A stretch of DNA of 41,598 nucleotides from a candidate division FCPU426 bacterium (GCA_003159495.1 PLPI01000030.1:11523-53120), one strand, 5' to 3'. Positions 16,049 through 27,700 are shown, counted from the first letter of the stretch. Notes: generated by a model not told the origin, from the letters alone. A program made the numbers and translations.

Positions 16049-17830
16049 TCACTCACCGCATCCCAGTTCTTTTAAAGCCCGCGCCTCTTCGTCCTGCGTC
16101 GGCGCGACGCCGTGGTATTCAACCTTTCTTTCCATAAACGATATTCCCTTTCCCTTGACCGTCCTTGCTATCACAATGCTCGGCAGCCCCTTTACCTGTT
16201 TTGCCGCGTCAAATGCCTCTATTATCTGCTCGTAATTATGGCCGTCGATTTCAATGACGTTCCAGTTAAAGGCCTTCCATTTTTCGACGAGCGGTTCGAG
16301 CCCTGATTTCACCTCGCCGATTGAGCCGTCTATCTGAAGGCCGTTGTAGTCGAGTATGGCGCAGACATTATCAAGCCGCCTGTGGTAGGATGTCATGGCC
16401 GCTTCCCATATCTGCCCCTCCTGCATTTCCCCGTCGCCCATCATCACATAAACCCTTGTTGGCAGTCCTTTTAACTTTGCGGCGAGCGCCATTCCGTTTG
16501 CCACGGAAAGCCCCTGCCCGAGCGAGCCGGTTGTCATGTCAATGCCGGGCGTCTTTTTCATGTCAGGGTGGCCGGAAAGGCCGCCCCCTATTTTTCTCAG
16601 GTTCCAGAGCCTCTCCTCGGGGAAAAAGCCCGCTTCCGCAAGCGCTGCGTACAGCGCCGGTGCCGCGTGCCCTTTTGAAAGGACGAACTTGTCGGCCCCT
16701 TCCATTTTGGGTTTTGCGGGGTTCACATTCATTGTGTGAAGATAAAGCGTCGATATCACGTCTATCGCCGAGAGCGAGCCGCCCGGGTGCCCCGATTTTG
16801 AACAGCCGAGCATTTTTATTATGTTAACGCGCATCCTGTTGGTGCGTTTTTCAACCATCTTTATGGTTTTGCTGTAATCCCTGTAATGGCCTCCGAGGCC
16901 GCTGCGGCCCGCGAAAAATTTGTCCAGTTGGGCCCTTGTCGGCATGCCCTCCTGCGCGCCGGTGCGTGTGGAGTTCATCGCGCCCGAAGCGTTGGCGTAT
17001 TCCACCGCGTCCTGCATGGTTTTTCCGTCAAGCAAAGCCACGGCCAGCGCTCCGGCAAATGCGTCCCCGCCGCCTATGGTATCCACCACATTAACTCCGT
17101 AACCGGGAAAAACCCCGGCGCCCTTTGAATTTACGAGAAGAGCCTCGCGCCCCATTGTTATGATTACATTTTCCACGCCGTGGGCAAGAAGCTCCCTGCC
17201 GGTTAAGCATCCCGTTTCCATATGTGATATCACCCTGTTGGAAAGGTAGCCGCCCTCTTTTTCGTTCATTACTATCAGGTAACAGCCCTTAAGCAGGGAC
17301 ATTACATCTTCCCTTTTTTTGCCGGTGAGCGCGCCCACACTGACAATGACTTTCTTTTTGTTTTTAATGCCGAGTTCGACCGCTTTTTTTACGGTGTCAA
17401 GGGGCAGTTCCGTGCATACGAGCACCATCGAGGAATTTATAATGGCGGCTTCCGCCTTTTTGATATCGGCCGGGGTCAGGCTGTTGTTTGCGCCGGTGTA
17501 CCACGTCACCTTATTTCCCTTTTTTCCGGTGGTGTTGACCATGGCAATGCCGGTCTTTAACTTTTTGTCTTTTATCATATATTTTAAATTAATGTTCGGG
17601 TGCGAAAGATTTTTAAGGGAATTTCCCATTACAGCATCTTTGCCGATTTTCGCGACAAAATTCACCTTCTTGCCGAGCCGCGCTATTGATACCGCCTGGT
17701 TGGCTCCCTTGCCGCCGGGAAGGAAATAAACTTCGTCGCCGGATATGGTCTCGCCGCGCTCCGGCATGGAAAGAGTCCTTACAAGAATGTCAAGATTCAC
17801 GCTTCCGATAACAGCTACTGTGTCTTTCAT
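16049..17830 (-). CDS. fusion of a PfkB/ribokinase-family sugar kinase with the transketolase N-terminal (TPP-binding) subunit
   Basis: This 593-residue protein joins two enzymes. Residues 1-308 are a PfkB-family kinase closest in style to ribokinase: VIGSVNLDILVRT (7-19), the PGGKGANQAVSIARLG motif (38-53) and the catalytic DTIGGGDAFAGAL (250-262, D256 the likely base). Residues 318-593 are a transketolase N-terminal domain: SGHPGGSLSAIDV (346-358), SKGHAAPALYA (385-395), TTGSLGQGL (433-441) and the thiamine diphosphate/Mg motif GDGEMQEGQIWEA (465-477) to DYN (494-496). Catalytic landmarks are present in both halves and no stop or frameshift separates them. A CAGGAG site precedes the ATG at 17830. 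The likely role is to phosphorylate ribose or a similar sugar and feed it to transketolase. Kinase specificity is inferred. Confidence 0.9.
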   Translation of the reverse strand: MKDTVAVIGSVNLDILVRTLSMPERGETISGDEVYFLPGGKGANQAVSIARLGKKVNFVAKIGKDAVMGNSLKNLSHPNINLKYMIKDKKLKTGIAMVNTTGKKGNKVTWYTGANNSLTPADIKKAEAAIINSSMVLVCTELPLDTVKKAVELGIKNKKKVIVSVGALTGKKREDVMSLLKGCYLIVMNEKEGGYLSNRVISHMETGCLTGRELLAHGVENVIITMGREALLVNSKGAGVFPGYGVNVVDTIGGGDAFAGALAVALLDGKTMQDAVEYANASGAMNSTRTGAQEGMPTRAQLDKFFAGRSGLGGHYRDYSKTIKMVEKRTNRMRVNIIKMLGCSKSGHPGGSLSAIDVISTLYLHTMNVNPAKPKMEGADKFVLSKGHAAPALYAALAEAGFFPEERLWNLRKIGGGLSGHPDMKKTPGIDMTTGSLGQGLSVANGMALAAKLKGLPTRVYVMMGDGEMQEGQIWEAAMTSYHRRLDNVCAILDYNGLQIDGSIGEVKSGLEPLVEKWKAFNWNVIEIDGHNYEQIIEAFDAAKQVKGLPSIVIARTVKGKGISFMERKVEYHGVAPTQDEEARALKELGCGE

Positions 17831-17887
17831 GGTGCTCCTGGTCGTTTTACGGGCGAATTTCCCCGGTATTATGGTGCGCGTTAAAAT

Positions 17888-17912
17888 AAAAAAAGGCCGG
17901 TAAGCCTTTTTT
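17888..17912. terminator. bidirectional intrinsic terminator
   Basis: A nine-base A-rich arm ending in GGC (17889-17897), a six-base loop and the complementary GCC plus T-run (17904-17912) form a classic intrinsic terminator. On the minus strand it lies about 55 bases beyond the stop of the nucleotidyltransferase gene and should end that transcript. The ribokinase-transketolase gene downstream then needs its own promoter in 17831-17887, where I see only a poor CATAAT-type box. Confidence 0.8.
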
Positions 17913-17966
17913 ATAAAACGTTATAATTTAACAAATTTCCGGCCATATTTCTATATGTTTTTTACG

Positions 17967-20474
17967 CTATATCTTTTCCACGAACCTGCCGAGGAATTTT
18001 TTATTTTTTTCAAGCAGGGCCTTTGCCGATTGTTTGGTCTTTGCCTCGACGTATATCTGAAAAACGGGCCTGTCGTTGTCGGGTATAATAAGCACCCTGG
18101 AGCCGCCGTCGTTGAACTGGATGCCCTCGATGTCGCCTTCTGTATTGTTGTCCTTTAAGGCGGCCAGTTCCATCATAACATGGCCCCGTTTTTCCCACGG
18201 CACTACGACAGAATCCACAATTTTTATATAAGATGGTATTTTTTCCACAAGTGTCGAGAGGGGTTTGCCGTAAACCGCCAGAAATTCAAGGAATTTCACG
18301 GTGGACATCATGGCGTCAAAAGCGGGCTGGAAAGAGGAGAAAATAAACCCGCCCTTTTCTTCCATTACGAAATCGGCTTTTTTCGTGTTGGCCGCGGTCA
18401 TCATCGAGCGGTAGCTTGTCCCCACCCTTATGACCTTTCCGCCGTCCGCCTCTATAACCCTGTCAACCGCCGTGGCCACATTAACAGGCACAGCTATAGT
18501 GGCGCCTTTGTTCGACATTAAAAACAGCTTTGCCATGACGAGCAGGGCGTTGTCGTCAATAAGAACACAGCCGGAATCGTCGACTATGAATATTTTCTGC
18601 GCGCCCGCGTCAATCATGATACCCGCGTCGGCCTTTAATGTTTTTACCATCTCGCCGATTTTTTCGAGGGAGGCCTCGAATTTTTCGTTGGACCTTGTGA
18701 GTTTTTTCTCGTCGTTATAGGCGTTAAGGGCTATGACCTCGCAGTTCAGTTCGCCGAGTATGGACGGGAAAATGTTAAGGGCGTTGGAATAAGAATAATC
18801 TATTATAATCCTGAACCTGCGTTTTTTTATCTTCTCAAAATCGACGGCCTTCATGAAGCCTTCATTATAATATTCCAGCGCTCGCGGCGGGTATGATATC
18901 ACCCCGACCGAATCATTCTCCGCCCTGCGGTATTCCTCCCTGAAAAAATAGTTCTCAATGGATTTTTCCTGGTTCAGGCTGATATCGAGGCCGTCGGAAT
19001 CAAAAAACTTTATATCAACCATTTTTTCGTCATAAGGCGATTTCCTAATATGAAGGCCGCCGGCAACCTTTAGTGTCTTTGCCACGAATTTCGTCACGGG
19101 AAGCGGCATTATGCGGAAATCGTAAATATTGACCCCGGTGGAAAGTATGCCGGACATTATCGCGCGCTCTATCATAAAAGAGGCCCTGTGATAGTCGCGC
19201 GATATAAGAACGTGGCTACCTTTTTTCAGCGTGGAGCCGTAGGCCGCGCCTATCCTGGCGCCGATCTCCGGCGTAAGCTCGATATTTGCCATTGATGTAA
19301 TGCCGTAAATGTCAAAAAGCCTGTTTGACCAGCGCTCGCCCTGTATCATGGAGGAAGATACCACGGAAAAATCATCAACCTTTTTATTCGGCCAGAGTTT
19401 TACTTCCGGTTTGATAACGGCTTCCTTGCCAATAAAACAATTGTCGGAAATCACCGCCCCGACGCCTATATAAGCCTTGTAGCGTATTTTATTGTTATTG
19501 CCTATTACAGCCTCTTTTATGTCGACCTCTTTTTCAATCGTGTTATTGTTCCATATTATAGAGCGCACTATTTTCGCGCCGCTGTCTATGTAAACGTTGT
19601 CGCCTATTACGGAGTTTGCAATCTCCGCCCCATCCTCAATGGTGACATTGTTTCCCATAACGACGGAATCCTTTAATTTTGCCTTGGGGCTTATTTTTAC
19701 GTCCTTTCCCACCCAGACATCGCGACCTATCTTGCCTTTTCTCTCTCCCTTTATATCGCAGTCTATCTCGCCGTTCAAAATATCCTCGTGCACCTGGCGG
19801 TATTCCGCAAGCGTGCCTATATCCTTCCAGTAACCCTCGCCGGTAAATCCATAAAGCCTTTCCCCCTTTGCCAGCAGGTCGGGAAAGAGCTGTTTGGAGA
19901 AATCATAATCAACGCCGGATGGTATAAATTTAAAAACCTCCGGGGAAAAAACGTATATTCCGGTATTTATTGTGTCGGAAAAAACCTCACCCCAGGATGG
20001 TTTTTCCAGGAGTTTTTTAACGCGGCCGTCCTTTTCGGTTATGACAATGCCGTAACGCAGCGGCTCCGTCGTCTTTGTAAGGACTATCGTGCCGATAGCG
20101 TTGTTCTTTTTGTGAAAATCAATTGCCTCAGCGAGGTTGAAATTGGTGAGCACATCGCCGGAGACTATGATAAAAGAATCATCTTTCATACTTTCTTTTG
20201 CCAGCGTGATGCACCCGGCGGTGCCCAGGTCGCTGTCCGAGGTTAAATAGCTGATTTTAACCCCGAAATCCGAGCCGTCCCTGAAATACCCGGAAATGAC
20301 GTCAGGCTGGAAATAAAGCATCATGGTGATATCGGTGATGCCGTATTTTTTTATGAGATTGATGATGTGTTCGAGCATGGGCGTGTTCATTACCGGAGCC
20401 ATTGGTTTAGGGATATTTGCGGTCAAAGGCCTCAACCGGGTTCCGAAACCGCCTGCCAGAATAATAGCTTTCAT
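17967..20474 (-). CDS. sugar-1-phosphate nucleotidyltransferase fused to a degenerate phosphomannomutase-like domain
   Basis: The N-terminal 235 residues of this 835-residue protein are a nucleotidyltransferase of the mannose-1-phosphate guanylyl/glucose-1-phosphate thymidylyltransferase type: AGGFGTRLRPLT, PKPM, VSGDVLTN and an EKPSWGE segment. Hexapeptide repeats form a left-handed beta-helix from about 249 to 370. Residues 395-835 have the layout of an alpha-D-phosphohexomutase, but the usual TASHNP phosphoserine loop is replaced by HIRKSP (475-480) and the DGDGDR metal loop by DAGAQK (622-627). Mutase activity is therefore doubtful. The ATG at 20474 is used because GGAGGG lies four bases before it; a TTG at 20477 is also in frame. 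The gene is flanked by its own promoter and terminator. It probably makes a nucleotide sugar for surface glycans. Confidence 0.85.
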   Translation of the reverse strand: MKAIILAGGFGTRLRPLTANIPKPMAPVMNTPMLEHIINLIKKYGITDITMMLYFQPDVISGYFRDGSDFGVKISYLTSDSDLGTAGCITLAKESMKDDSFIIVSGDVLTNFNLAEAIDFHKKNNAIGTIVLTKTTEPLRYGIVITEKDGRVKKLLEKPSWGEVFSDTINTGIYVFSPEVFKFIPSGVDYDFSKQLFPDLLAKGERLYGFTGEGYWKDIGTLAEYRQVHEDILNGEIDCDIKGERKGKIGRDVWVGKDVKISPKAKLKDSVVMGNNVTIEDGAEIANSVIGDNVYIDSGAKIVRSIIWNNNTIEKEVDIKEAVIGNNNKIRYKAYIGVGAVISDNCFIGKEAVIKPEVKLWPNKKVDDFSVVSSSMIQGERWSNRLFDIYGITSMANIELTPEIGARIGAAYGSTLKKGSHVLISRDYHRASFMIERAIMSGILSTGVNIYDFRIMPLPVTKFVAKTLKVAGGLHIRKSPYDEKMVDIKFFDSDGLDISLNQEKSIENYFFREEYRRAENDSVGVISYPPRALEYYNEGFMKAVDFEKIKKRRFRIIIDYSYSNALNIFPSILGELNCEVIALNAYNDEKKLTRSNEKFEASLEKIGEMVKTLKADAGIMIDAGAQKIFIVDDSGCVLIDDNALLVMAKLFLMSNKGATIAVPVNVATAVDRVIEADGGKVIRVGTSYRSMMTAANTKKADFVMEEKGGFIFSSFQPAFDAMMSTVKFLEFLAVYGKPLSTLVEKIPSYIKIVDSVVVPWEKRGHVMMELAALKDNNTEGDIEGIQFNDGGSRVLIIPDNDRPVFQIYVEAKTKQSAKALLEKNKKFLGRFVEKI

Positions 20475-20542
20475 CAAACCCTCCGAATATGGTTCATGGC
20501 GCGCGGTGAATGGGCCATGATGGAATCAAAACCTTTAAATTG

Positions 20543-20571
20543 ATTATATATTAAGGATTTTCGGAAGTCAA
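20543..20571 (-). promoter_or_regulatory. promoter of the nucleotidyltransferase gene
   Basis: TTGACT (20566-20571) and TATAAT (20543-20548), read on the minus strand, are separated by exactly 17 bases, an almost perfect sigma70-type promoter. Transcription would start near 20536, giving a leader of about 60 bases before the ATG at 20474. Confidence 0.75.
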
Positions 20572-20673
20572 ACAAGAAAAGGGTAAAGGCATAAAGGCAA
20601 ATACCCGTCAAGTAGTGACAGAATTATTGCTCGCAATATGATTAAGCACGCACTCTATTGAACTAATAATCCC

Positions 20674-21708
20674 CTACGGCGCAAAAACCTGCACCCTGTT
20701 GTTATTCATGTCAACTACATATATATTTCCCGACGAATCAACTGCCACGCCAACAGGGCCGTCAAATTGCCCGTAATTTTTTCCGTATTCCCCCCATTGC
20801 GCCAGATAATTCCCGCTTGAATCAAACTTTTCAATCCTTGAATTACCACTGTCAACGACGTAAACATTGCCATTTGTGTCAACAGCAATCCCCGCAGGCC
20901 CGTTGAATTGGCCGTTTTCGGTTCCCGTGCCTCCCCATTTTAACAAAAAATTAAATGATGGATCGAATTTTTGCACCCTGTTGTTATTCATATCAGTAAC
21001 ATATATATCACCGTTTTGCTGAATTGCCACGGCAACGGGCACGTTAAATTTTCCATCTCCGGCCCCCAAACCACCCAATGTTTGCATGTTCGCCTGTGTG
21101 GAGTCGAGTTTTACAATTCTATTATCACCTGTATCCGCCACGTATAAATTATTATTCATATCTGTTGCGAGCCCGTTCGGATTTAAAATCAGAACACAGT
21201 TTCCCCATTGTTTAATAAATTGATTGTTGGAATCGAAAACTTCTATCCTGTTGTTGCCATTATCAGCAACATAAACATTGTTGTTGCCATCAATTGCAAT
21301 TCCAAACGGTTCATCAAATTTTGATTCACCGGTTCCGCTGCTTCCCCACTGGGATAAATATTGCCCGGATGAAGTAAATTTTTCAATCCTGTTATTTTTC
21401 AAATCGCACACATATATATTATCGTTTTTATCAATTGCAATTATCACAGGATGATTAAACTGCCCATTTCCGTTGCCCGGATGCCAATAGTCTGTGCCAA
21501 TAACCAGAATAGGCTGTTTCGGCGTCGGCGTTACAGTGCACGTGGCTGTCACGGTGCATGTGTCAGTTGCCGTGAACGATAGCGCTATCGTCGTCATGGT
21601 GGCATTTGGCGTATCAGTAGGCCCCGGCTGTGTCGGCCCCTGCTTTTTGCAGGAATTAAGTATTACAATAAATGAAATGATTAAAACCACGAAAACTGTT
21701 TTTTTCAC
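20674..21708 (-). CDS. NHL-repeat lipoprotein
   Basis: This 344-residue protein has a lipoprotein signal (VILNSC, lipid-accepting C20), a Thr/Pro/Cys-rich linker (24-66) and six NHL repeats that should form a six-bladed propeller. Each blade carries a variant of IYVxDxxNNRIxxF, for example IYVCDLKNNRIEKF, VYVADNGNNRIEVF and IYVVDMNNNRVQVF, with phrases such as GNGNGQFNHP between them. The start is a GTG at 21708 with a GAGGAG site seven bases upstream. It follows the giant gene by 31 bases and is probably the last member of that operon. NHL propellers usually bind proteins, glycans or RNA. Its location on the membrane surface suggests a binding rather than an enzymatic job, and the ligand is unknown. 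Confidence 0.85.
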   Translation of the reverse strand: MKKTVFVVLIISFIVILNSCKKQGPTQPGPTDTPNATMTTIALSFTATDTCTVTATCTVTPTPKQPILVIGTDYWHPGNGNGQFNHPVIIAIDKNDNIYVCDLKNNRIEKFTSSGQYLSQWGSSGTGESKFDEPFGIAIDGNNNVYVADNGNNRIEVFDSNNQFIKQWGNCVLILNPNGLATDMNNNLYVADTGDNRIVKLDSTQANMQTLGGLGAGDGKFNVPVAVAIQQNGDIYVTDMNNNRVQKFDPSFNFLLKWGGTGTENGQFNGPAGIAVDTNGNVYVVDSGNSRIEKFDSSGNYLAQWGEYGKNYGQFDGPVGVAVDSSGNIYVVDMNNNRVQVFAP

Positions 21709-21739
21709 TGTTTACTCCTCAATCAATTATTATATATCC

Positions 21740-24700
21740 CTATCTTATCAGCGCCATCTTCATTATAACCCTTTTATTCACAGTTTTCACCTCACAAATA
21801 TATATTCCTTCCGCGGCTCTTTCGCCGCTGTTATTCACTCCCGGCCATGATACATAGTTTATCCCGGCTTTAACGGCCTCAATGTTTTTCTTCCATACCA
21901 GCGAGCCGTTCATGTCATAAATCCTGACGCATACATCCTCTGCCATGGCAAGGGAGAAGCGTATCGTCGTCTCCCCGCTGAACGGATTCGGGTAATTGTA
22001 TGTATTGCTCTCGTTTAAATCCTCATACTGGCTTTTTGCCGTTTTCAGCCGCGTAACTGAAAGCGCTCCCATACCGCCCGGCGCATTTCCCCATATCAGC
22101 GCGCCGTCAAGGTAAACAGTCATATTGTTCCACACCGAATAATCCTGGAAAACCGTAAAACTCCAGTCATTGCCCTGGTCATAAACACTCCAGTCCGTTT
22201 TATTAAACCTCGCCTGAACCTCCGCGTATTCACCCGGATTTATGCTTCCCGCTCCCGCCGCAAAACCTATCTTTAAATACCTGTCCTGCGAACCGAAACT
22301 GCCGTCAATTATCTGACTGCTTGTAAAGTTTTCTATATGTTCCCCGGAAACCATCTTAAAGGCCGCGTCGACACATGACTGTTCGGACTGGTTTGTCCCT
22401 TCAAACTTATACCAGTATCTTATCTCAATTGCGCTTAAATCCACCGCGGAAGAACCGTTGTTGTAAATCCTGAACCACGGGTGGGGGGAATTTGTGCTTA
22501 TATCATTTATGGCGTCTTTGAACTCCAGCGTTATGCCGTATGTATCCGGCGTGATTGTCGGCGTAATAGTTGCGGTTGATGTCATCGTTATTGTATTAGT
22601 CGGGGTAAAAGTCGCTGTTTTTGTCAATGTTTTTGTCGCGGACGGCGTTATTGTGCGGGTGCGTGTGCGTGTCGCCGTATAACTCGGAGTTAATGTGGCG
22701 GTTGTTGTGAGAGTCGCGCTGTTAGCTGCCGTTCCCGTGGCTGTGGATGTTGTTGTTACAGTTATGGTTGCCGTGGAAGTTTCAGCGGCGGTATTTGAAG
22801 GTGTGATATCCGGCGTTAATGTTTCCGGGGTTGCCGTGCCCGTCGCCGTAGTCTCTGCCTGCTGTGTCGCGGTGCCGTTTATAGTCATGCTTTCTATCGG
22901 CGTCACGGTGCCCGTCATTACAGCCGTTAAAGCACTGGTTTGCGTGACGCATGGCGTCATAGTGGCTGACTGCGTATTTGTCAATGTCGCTGTGATGGCG
23001 GGTGTATTCGTAAAACTTGGCGTAATTGTTGCCGTATAAGAAGGCGTTGCAGCCGCGCTTGATACCGCCGTAGGCGACGTTATAGGCCCGGCAGTGCCCG
23101 GTTCAATTCCCCATATCAATACGCCGTCATAATAGACAGTCACCTGGTTCCACACCTGAAAATTCCATGTGTTTAAATAACTCCAGTCATTGCCCTGATT
23201 GTACGCGCTCCAGTCGTTCTTGTTGAACCTGCCGTCAACCAGCAGTGAATCCCCGGGCTGTAAATACCCCGCTCCGGCGCCGAACGAAACCGACAGATAC
23301 CTGTTTTGCCCGCTGCCAAAACCTCCGGTTACGATGGACGCCTCTGAAAACTGTGTCAGGTTTGTTCCCGCGTTCATCCTGCCCGCGTAATCGATTACCG
23401 CCGTTTCAGCCTGTCTGGTTCCCTCATATTCATACCAGTATCTTATCTCGATTTTACTTGCATCCAGGGTAAGCGCGCTTATATTGTCCAGCTTAAAGTC
23501 CGGTTTTGGTGAATTCGTGTTGTTATTGTTATCCCCGGATTTATATTCCAGTTGTACGGGTATTATCACATAAAGCGCAAGCGACCCGGCGTTTTCCGTA
23601 TTTGAAACCATGTCAACGGAATAATAACCCAGGTTGTAAATTCCAGGTGTAAGCGTAACAGGCGACGCGTATTCGCCGAAACTTCCGCCGTTCATGCTGT
23701 AATAGGTTTTGTATATTCCCGAAGGTATTGATCCGTTATCCACCGCATTGAGTGAAAAAATACAGCTTTCCGCCGTTACTGTCAGCGCGCCCGCGGAAAC
23801 CGTCACGGTATTGCCGCCGTAAACAATCGAAGCCGTGGTGGACGGCGCCCTGTCGTCAACCACAAAACGCTCCAGGTTGCTGCCATAACCTAAAAACGCC
23901 CTGTTGTTTCCAACATTGTCAACGCCGGTTGTCTCGATTGTATGCATTCCCTCCGCAAGGTATGTCACGCCAAAAGGGGCCGCGTTAATCGTGCCTGACA
24001 TAAAAGTCTGCGGCGCGGATGCGTCTATTCTGTAATCTATCTCCTTTACGCCGGAGCCGCCGCCGTCAAAAATATCATTCGCGGTGATGCTAAGTTTTGA
24101 ATAATTTCCGTTTATATAAACCAGCGAACCGGCCTGCGCCGTTGTTGTCAGGACCTTCGCGCTTCCGGTGTCCGCCGCCGTTACCAGTGACAGGTCATAT
24201 TTAATTTCATCATCCGTCGTTTCGGTTGTATTTAGCAGGCTGTCAACCATGGCAGGCGTAAAAATATCAGACGCGGTCGTTGTCAACTCCGCGACTATCG
24301 CCGCCCTGTCCCAGCTTGTTATGTCAGCCGGGAAAGTTACGCCAACGGCTGAAACCGTCCCTGTATCCCGCCAGTATGGCGCTATAATATCCAGCACCGT
24401 ATCGGGTGGATTTGTGTCCATAAACAATCCGCCGGATTTTACCGCCTCAGTGTTCCCGTTTTTGTCCGTTGACCTGAAATATACGGCCGCGGGTGTGTTT
24501 GAATACGGGCACACAAACGGCGTTGTATAATTATTGAAATACCCGGGGTCGGGATTGTTGAAATTATATCCGGTGTTATATACTCCGGAACTCTGCTCGC
24601 CGGCGGAAGACGCGTCCGACGCATTTAATTCTATCAGCGACCCGCTGTTAAAATATATGGCGCCCGATGATGCCGTATAACTGTTTCCAATTATATCAAG

Positions 24701-27700
24701 AACCGTCACCGGCGCGGCCGAATCCGGCATTATTGTCAGATACGACCCCGCGCCTATATTGCCGCTGCGGTCGACTCCGGCCACATAATATGTATGGCTC
24801 GTATCCGAACCAATGTCAAATCCCGTGCCTGAGAGCATGTCGGCATATGCGTTTATTGTTACCGGGCCGGCCGTTATCAGGACGTTATCCCTGTAGATAT
24901 TGTATCCCGCCAGATCGCTTGCCGTGGGTGTCAGCGAATCCCAGGATAACATGTTTCCTATATAATTCAAAGCGGCCGACGGTATGTTTTGCCTGTAACC
25001 CTTCAGGTTTTTCAGCTGATCCGGCGGCCGGGTATCTATTGTAAACGTATTATGCCCTGTCCCTGTATTTCCGGCAAGGTCATATCCCAGCACTTCCACT
25101 GTTATGCTTGAATAGACGTAAGTTGCCTTAACCTGCATTACTGCGTTAAAGACATCTCCGCCGCCGGTGACAGGCGCCATTACTGATTCCCAGCCGCTTC
25201 CATTGCCCGTCAAAGCGGAAATCTTTACCTGCGGAAGTCCGGCTATAGGCTCGCTTGCATTAATTATCATATTATAATTCCCTGTTCCAAGGGGCTGGTA
25301 ATTTGTAAGGCTGACGCCGAACTGCGGCCTTTTTGTATCAACGGTTATGGTTTTTGAAGCATAAACTTCCTGGCATGTATTATCACTGCACAGCGTAACC
25401 CCTGCCACGGCCTCAAGGAGCCCCTCATAATTGTCAAGTTCCGGCGGCCCGACAACATACTGGTATGTGCTCTCGCCTGTCAGGATGTTTGTCCCTGTCA
25501 CCACAATATTGCTTATTTTCGCAGGGTCAACGGTCAGGGTAACGCCCGATGGATATTTATAGAGGTTAATCGACGGCAGTTCGCCCTCCAGATTGGATTT
25601 TGCCGAAATTAAAAGAGTGTCCCCGAGTTTCGCAATGTCCCTGTCGGTGGTTATGGACACAGGAGTCATGCTTGTATTGATATAAAAATATCCCTGTCCG
25701 CCTCCGGTGTTGCCGAGCATGTCAACACCGGAAAAATCAACTTCGGCCTGGCCGGATACTCCGGCAGGCACGTTTGCCGCAACGCTGAATTCAGCCATGT
25801 ATTCGCTTACCGGCGCAAACATGGTCCACGGCGTATTTCCAATGGAATCCGTTACAACAACCGTATTTGACGATGCGTCAATAAGCGACGCGCTTACCTG
25901 AGCGCCGGTCATTTCATTGCCGGTTATCTGCACCCCTGCAAGGGTATATGTATTCGCGCCTATTACTATTGTCTTCCCGTTCCACCAGCTCACAGGCGGG
26001 AATGCAAGCGTCTGCCCCGGCGCCGTATTTATAAGCGTGAGGCCTGTTGTACAGTTGGTGGAAGTCGAAAGTGTTCCCGAATCATGATTGGAAGGATTCA
26101 TCGGGTCAATACACGACCAGTTGGTTGTTCCATTTATAATACTGTTGACGCTTATTTCATTGGATGTATTTCCCCTCTGGTCAACAAGGGTAATCCAAAA
26201 TTCATTAGACCTTGACTGATTTGACTTACTTATATCACTTGAATACGTCCCCGCCCTGTTTATATAATATGTTTTCGCAGGCAAGTTTGTTCCCGGGTAA
26301 CTGAAAACCACCGCCGTTCCAGCAAGCATTGTATTTGATTCCCCGTCACACGGCATGCCGGCGTCACCCACGTTACCGAGGATTAACTGGTACGGGTCAT
26401 AATCACTGTTAGTACATATTGTCGTAACGGATGTCGTACCGCTCATGTAGGGTTTTATCTGCCGGGTAAATGTCAGCGGCACTGTCCTGCCGTTTTTGTA
26501 TGTCACATTCAAATCAGGCAGGGTAACACTGCCTGTAAGATTTGTACCGAGTGTTTTGGTCGATTTGATATAAATATCCACAACGCTCTGCATGCCCGCC
26601 GGATCCGGCGATGCGCTGAACTGAAACGACGGCGGGTCCATGTTTGGTATCAGCTGTACCGTGGAAAAAGAGGTCAGTTCCGTGGTAATTACATGGTTTT
26701 CTTTGTCAACCAGAGACGAGATAAGCATTAGTTCTTCCTGCGTGCCTCCCGGGGGTATGTCAAGCTTATACAGCGACAGTGTGGACTCGTCATATCCGCC
26801 GAGCTGTTTCGGATCGTATGTAATGGTCAAAACCGCGGGCTTCGGAATATTGCCTAGAGAATCCATGGCAAAATCATCGGTTCTTAAATGGTCGCCCTCC
26901 GACTCGCCCGGATTTACAGCCAGAAATGAATATATCAGGGAAGCCGGTATCAAACTGCTCTGTAAAATCGGAAGTTCATTCCTTTTCAGCGGCGTTATTG
27001 TTATGTATTTATCCTGCCTTAACGCTCCGGCCGGGAAATACAAGAACGCCTGTTCGTAGGCGTCTGTTGCCGTTCCGCCGTCCTTTGCGGTTATCTGGTG
27101 GCCTATGTTTATGACCTTTTTTGACTGGTATGCCTCAAAATCACCGCTGTTATTTACAACCACCGACAACATTATGTCATAAGCGCCTATCTTATCCTTT
27201 ACCGGCAGGTACCCGAGCACGCCCTGAGCCGTCATCGTACTGCGCTTGAACTCATGATACACGTCATTTTCAGCAGAGTCGTCCATTTTATACGAAAGCG
27301 CGTAATATACGAGATTCGCCACATTTACCGTGCCGCTGATTTTAACATACGTTATGCTGTCATATGGGGTTGCCGAAGGCTCCCTTAATTTCAATGTGAC
27401 CTTGTCGATATTGTAATCATCGTATGTAAGCCCAATTCCAAAATCAGAATCCGCCGTTGAAGTGGCAGAACCAAAGCTTATTTTGTACTCGTTTGTAAGT
27501 GATGTCTCGGAAACGCCTCCCGCAAGCACTATATCATTGTCATATCCGGCGCCGTCAGGATACATCGGCCCGTTTATCGTCCACCCCGATGTATGTGGCA
27601 CAGAATCCGGCCCGGGGACCGCGCTGCCGGTTGCCGTCACCTGAGCGGCCTCGCTCTGGTTCGGGAAAGGGTTGATTCCGCCGCCGTATGTATTGTTTAA

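Noticed and set aside
15654-16235. A 193-codon plus-strand frame spanning the transketolase junction
   Set aside because: It crosses both real subunits antisense and its Arg/Pro/Ser-rich sequence is typical of shadow frames.
20600-20640. Small palindromes (GTCAAGTAGTGAC and ATTGCGAGCAAT) after the NHL lipoprotein gene
   Set aside because: Arms are four or five bases without a T-run, too short to support a terminator or operator call.
22555-23080. Short repeated DNA in the giant gene considered as a CRISPR or VNTR-type array
   Set aside because: The repeats are degenerate, have no spacers, and are fully explained by the Thr-rich protein linker.
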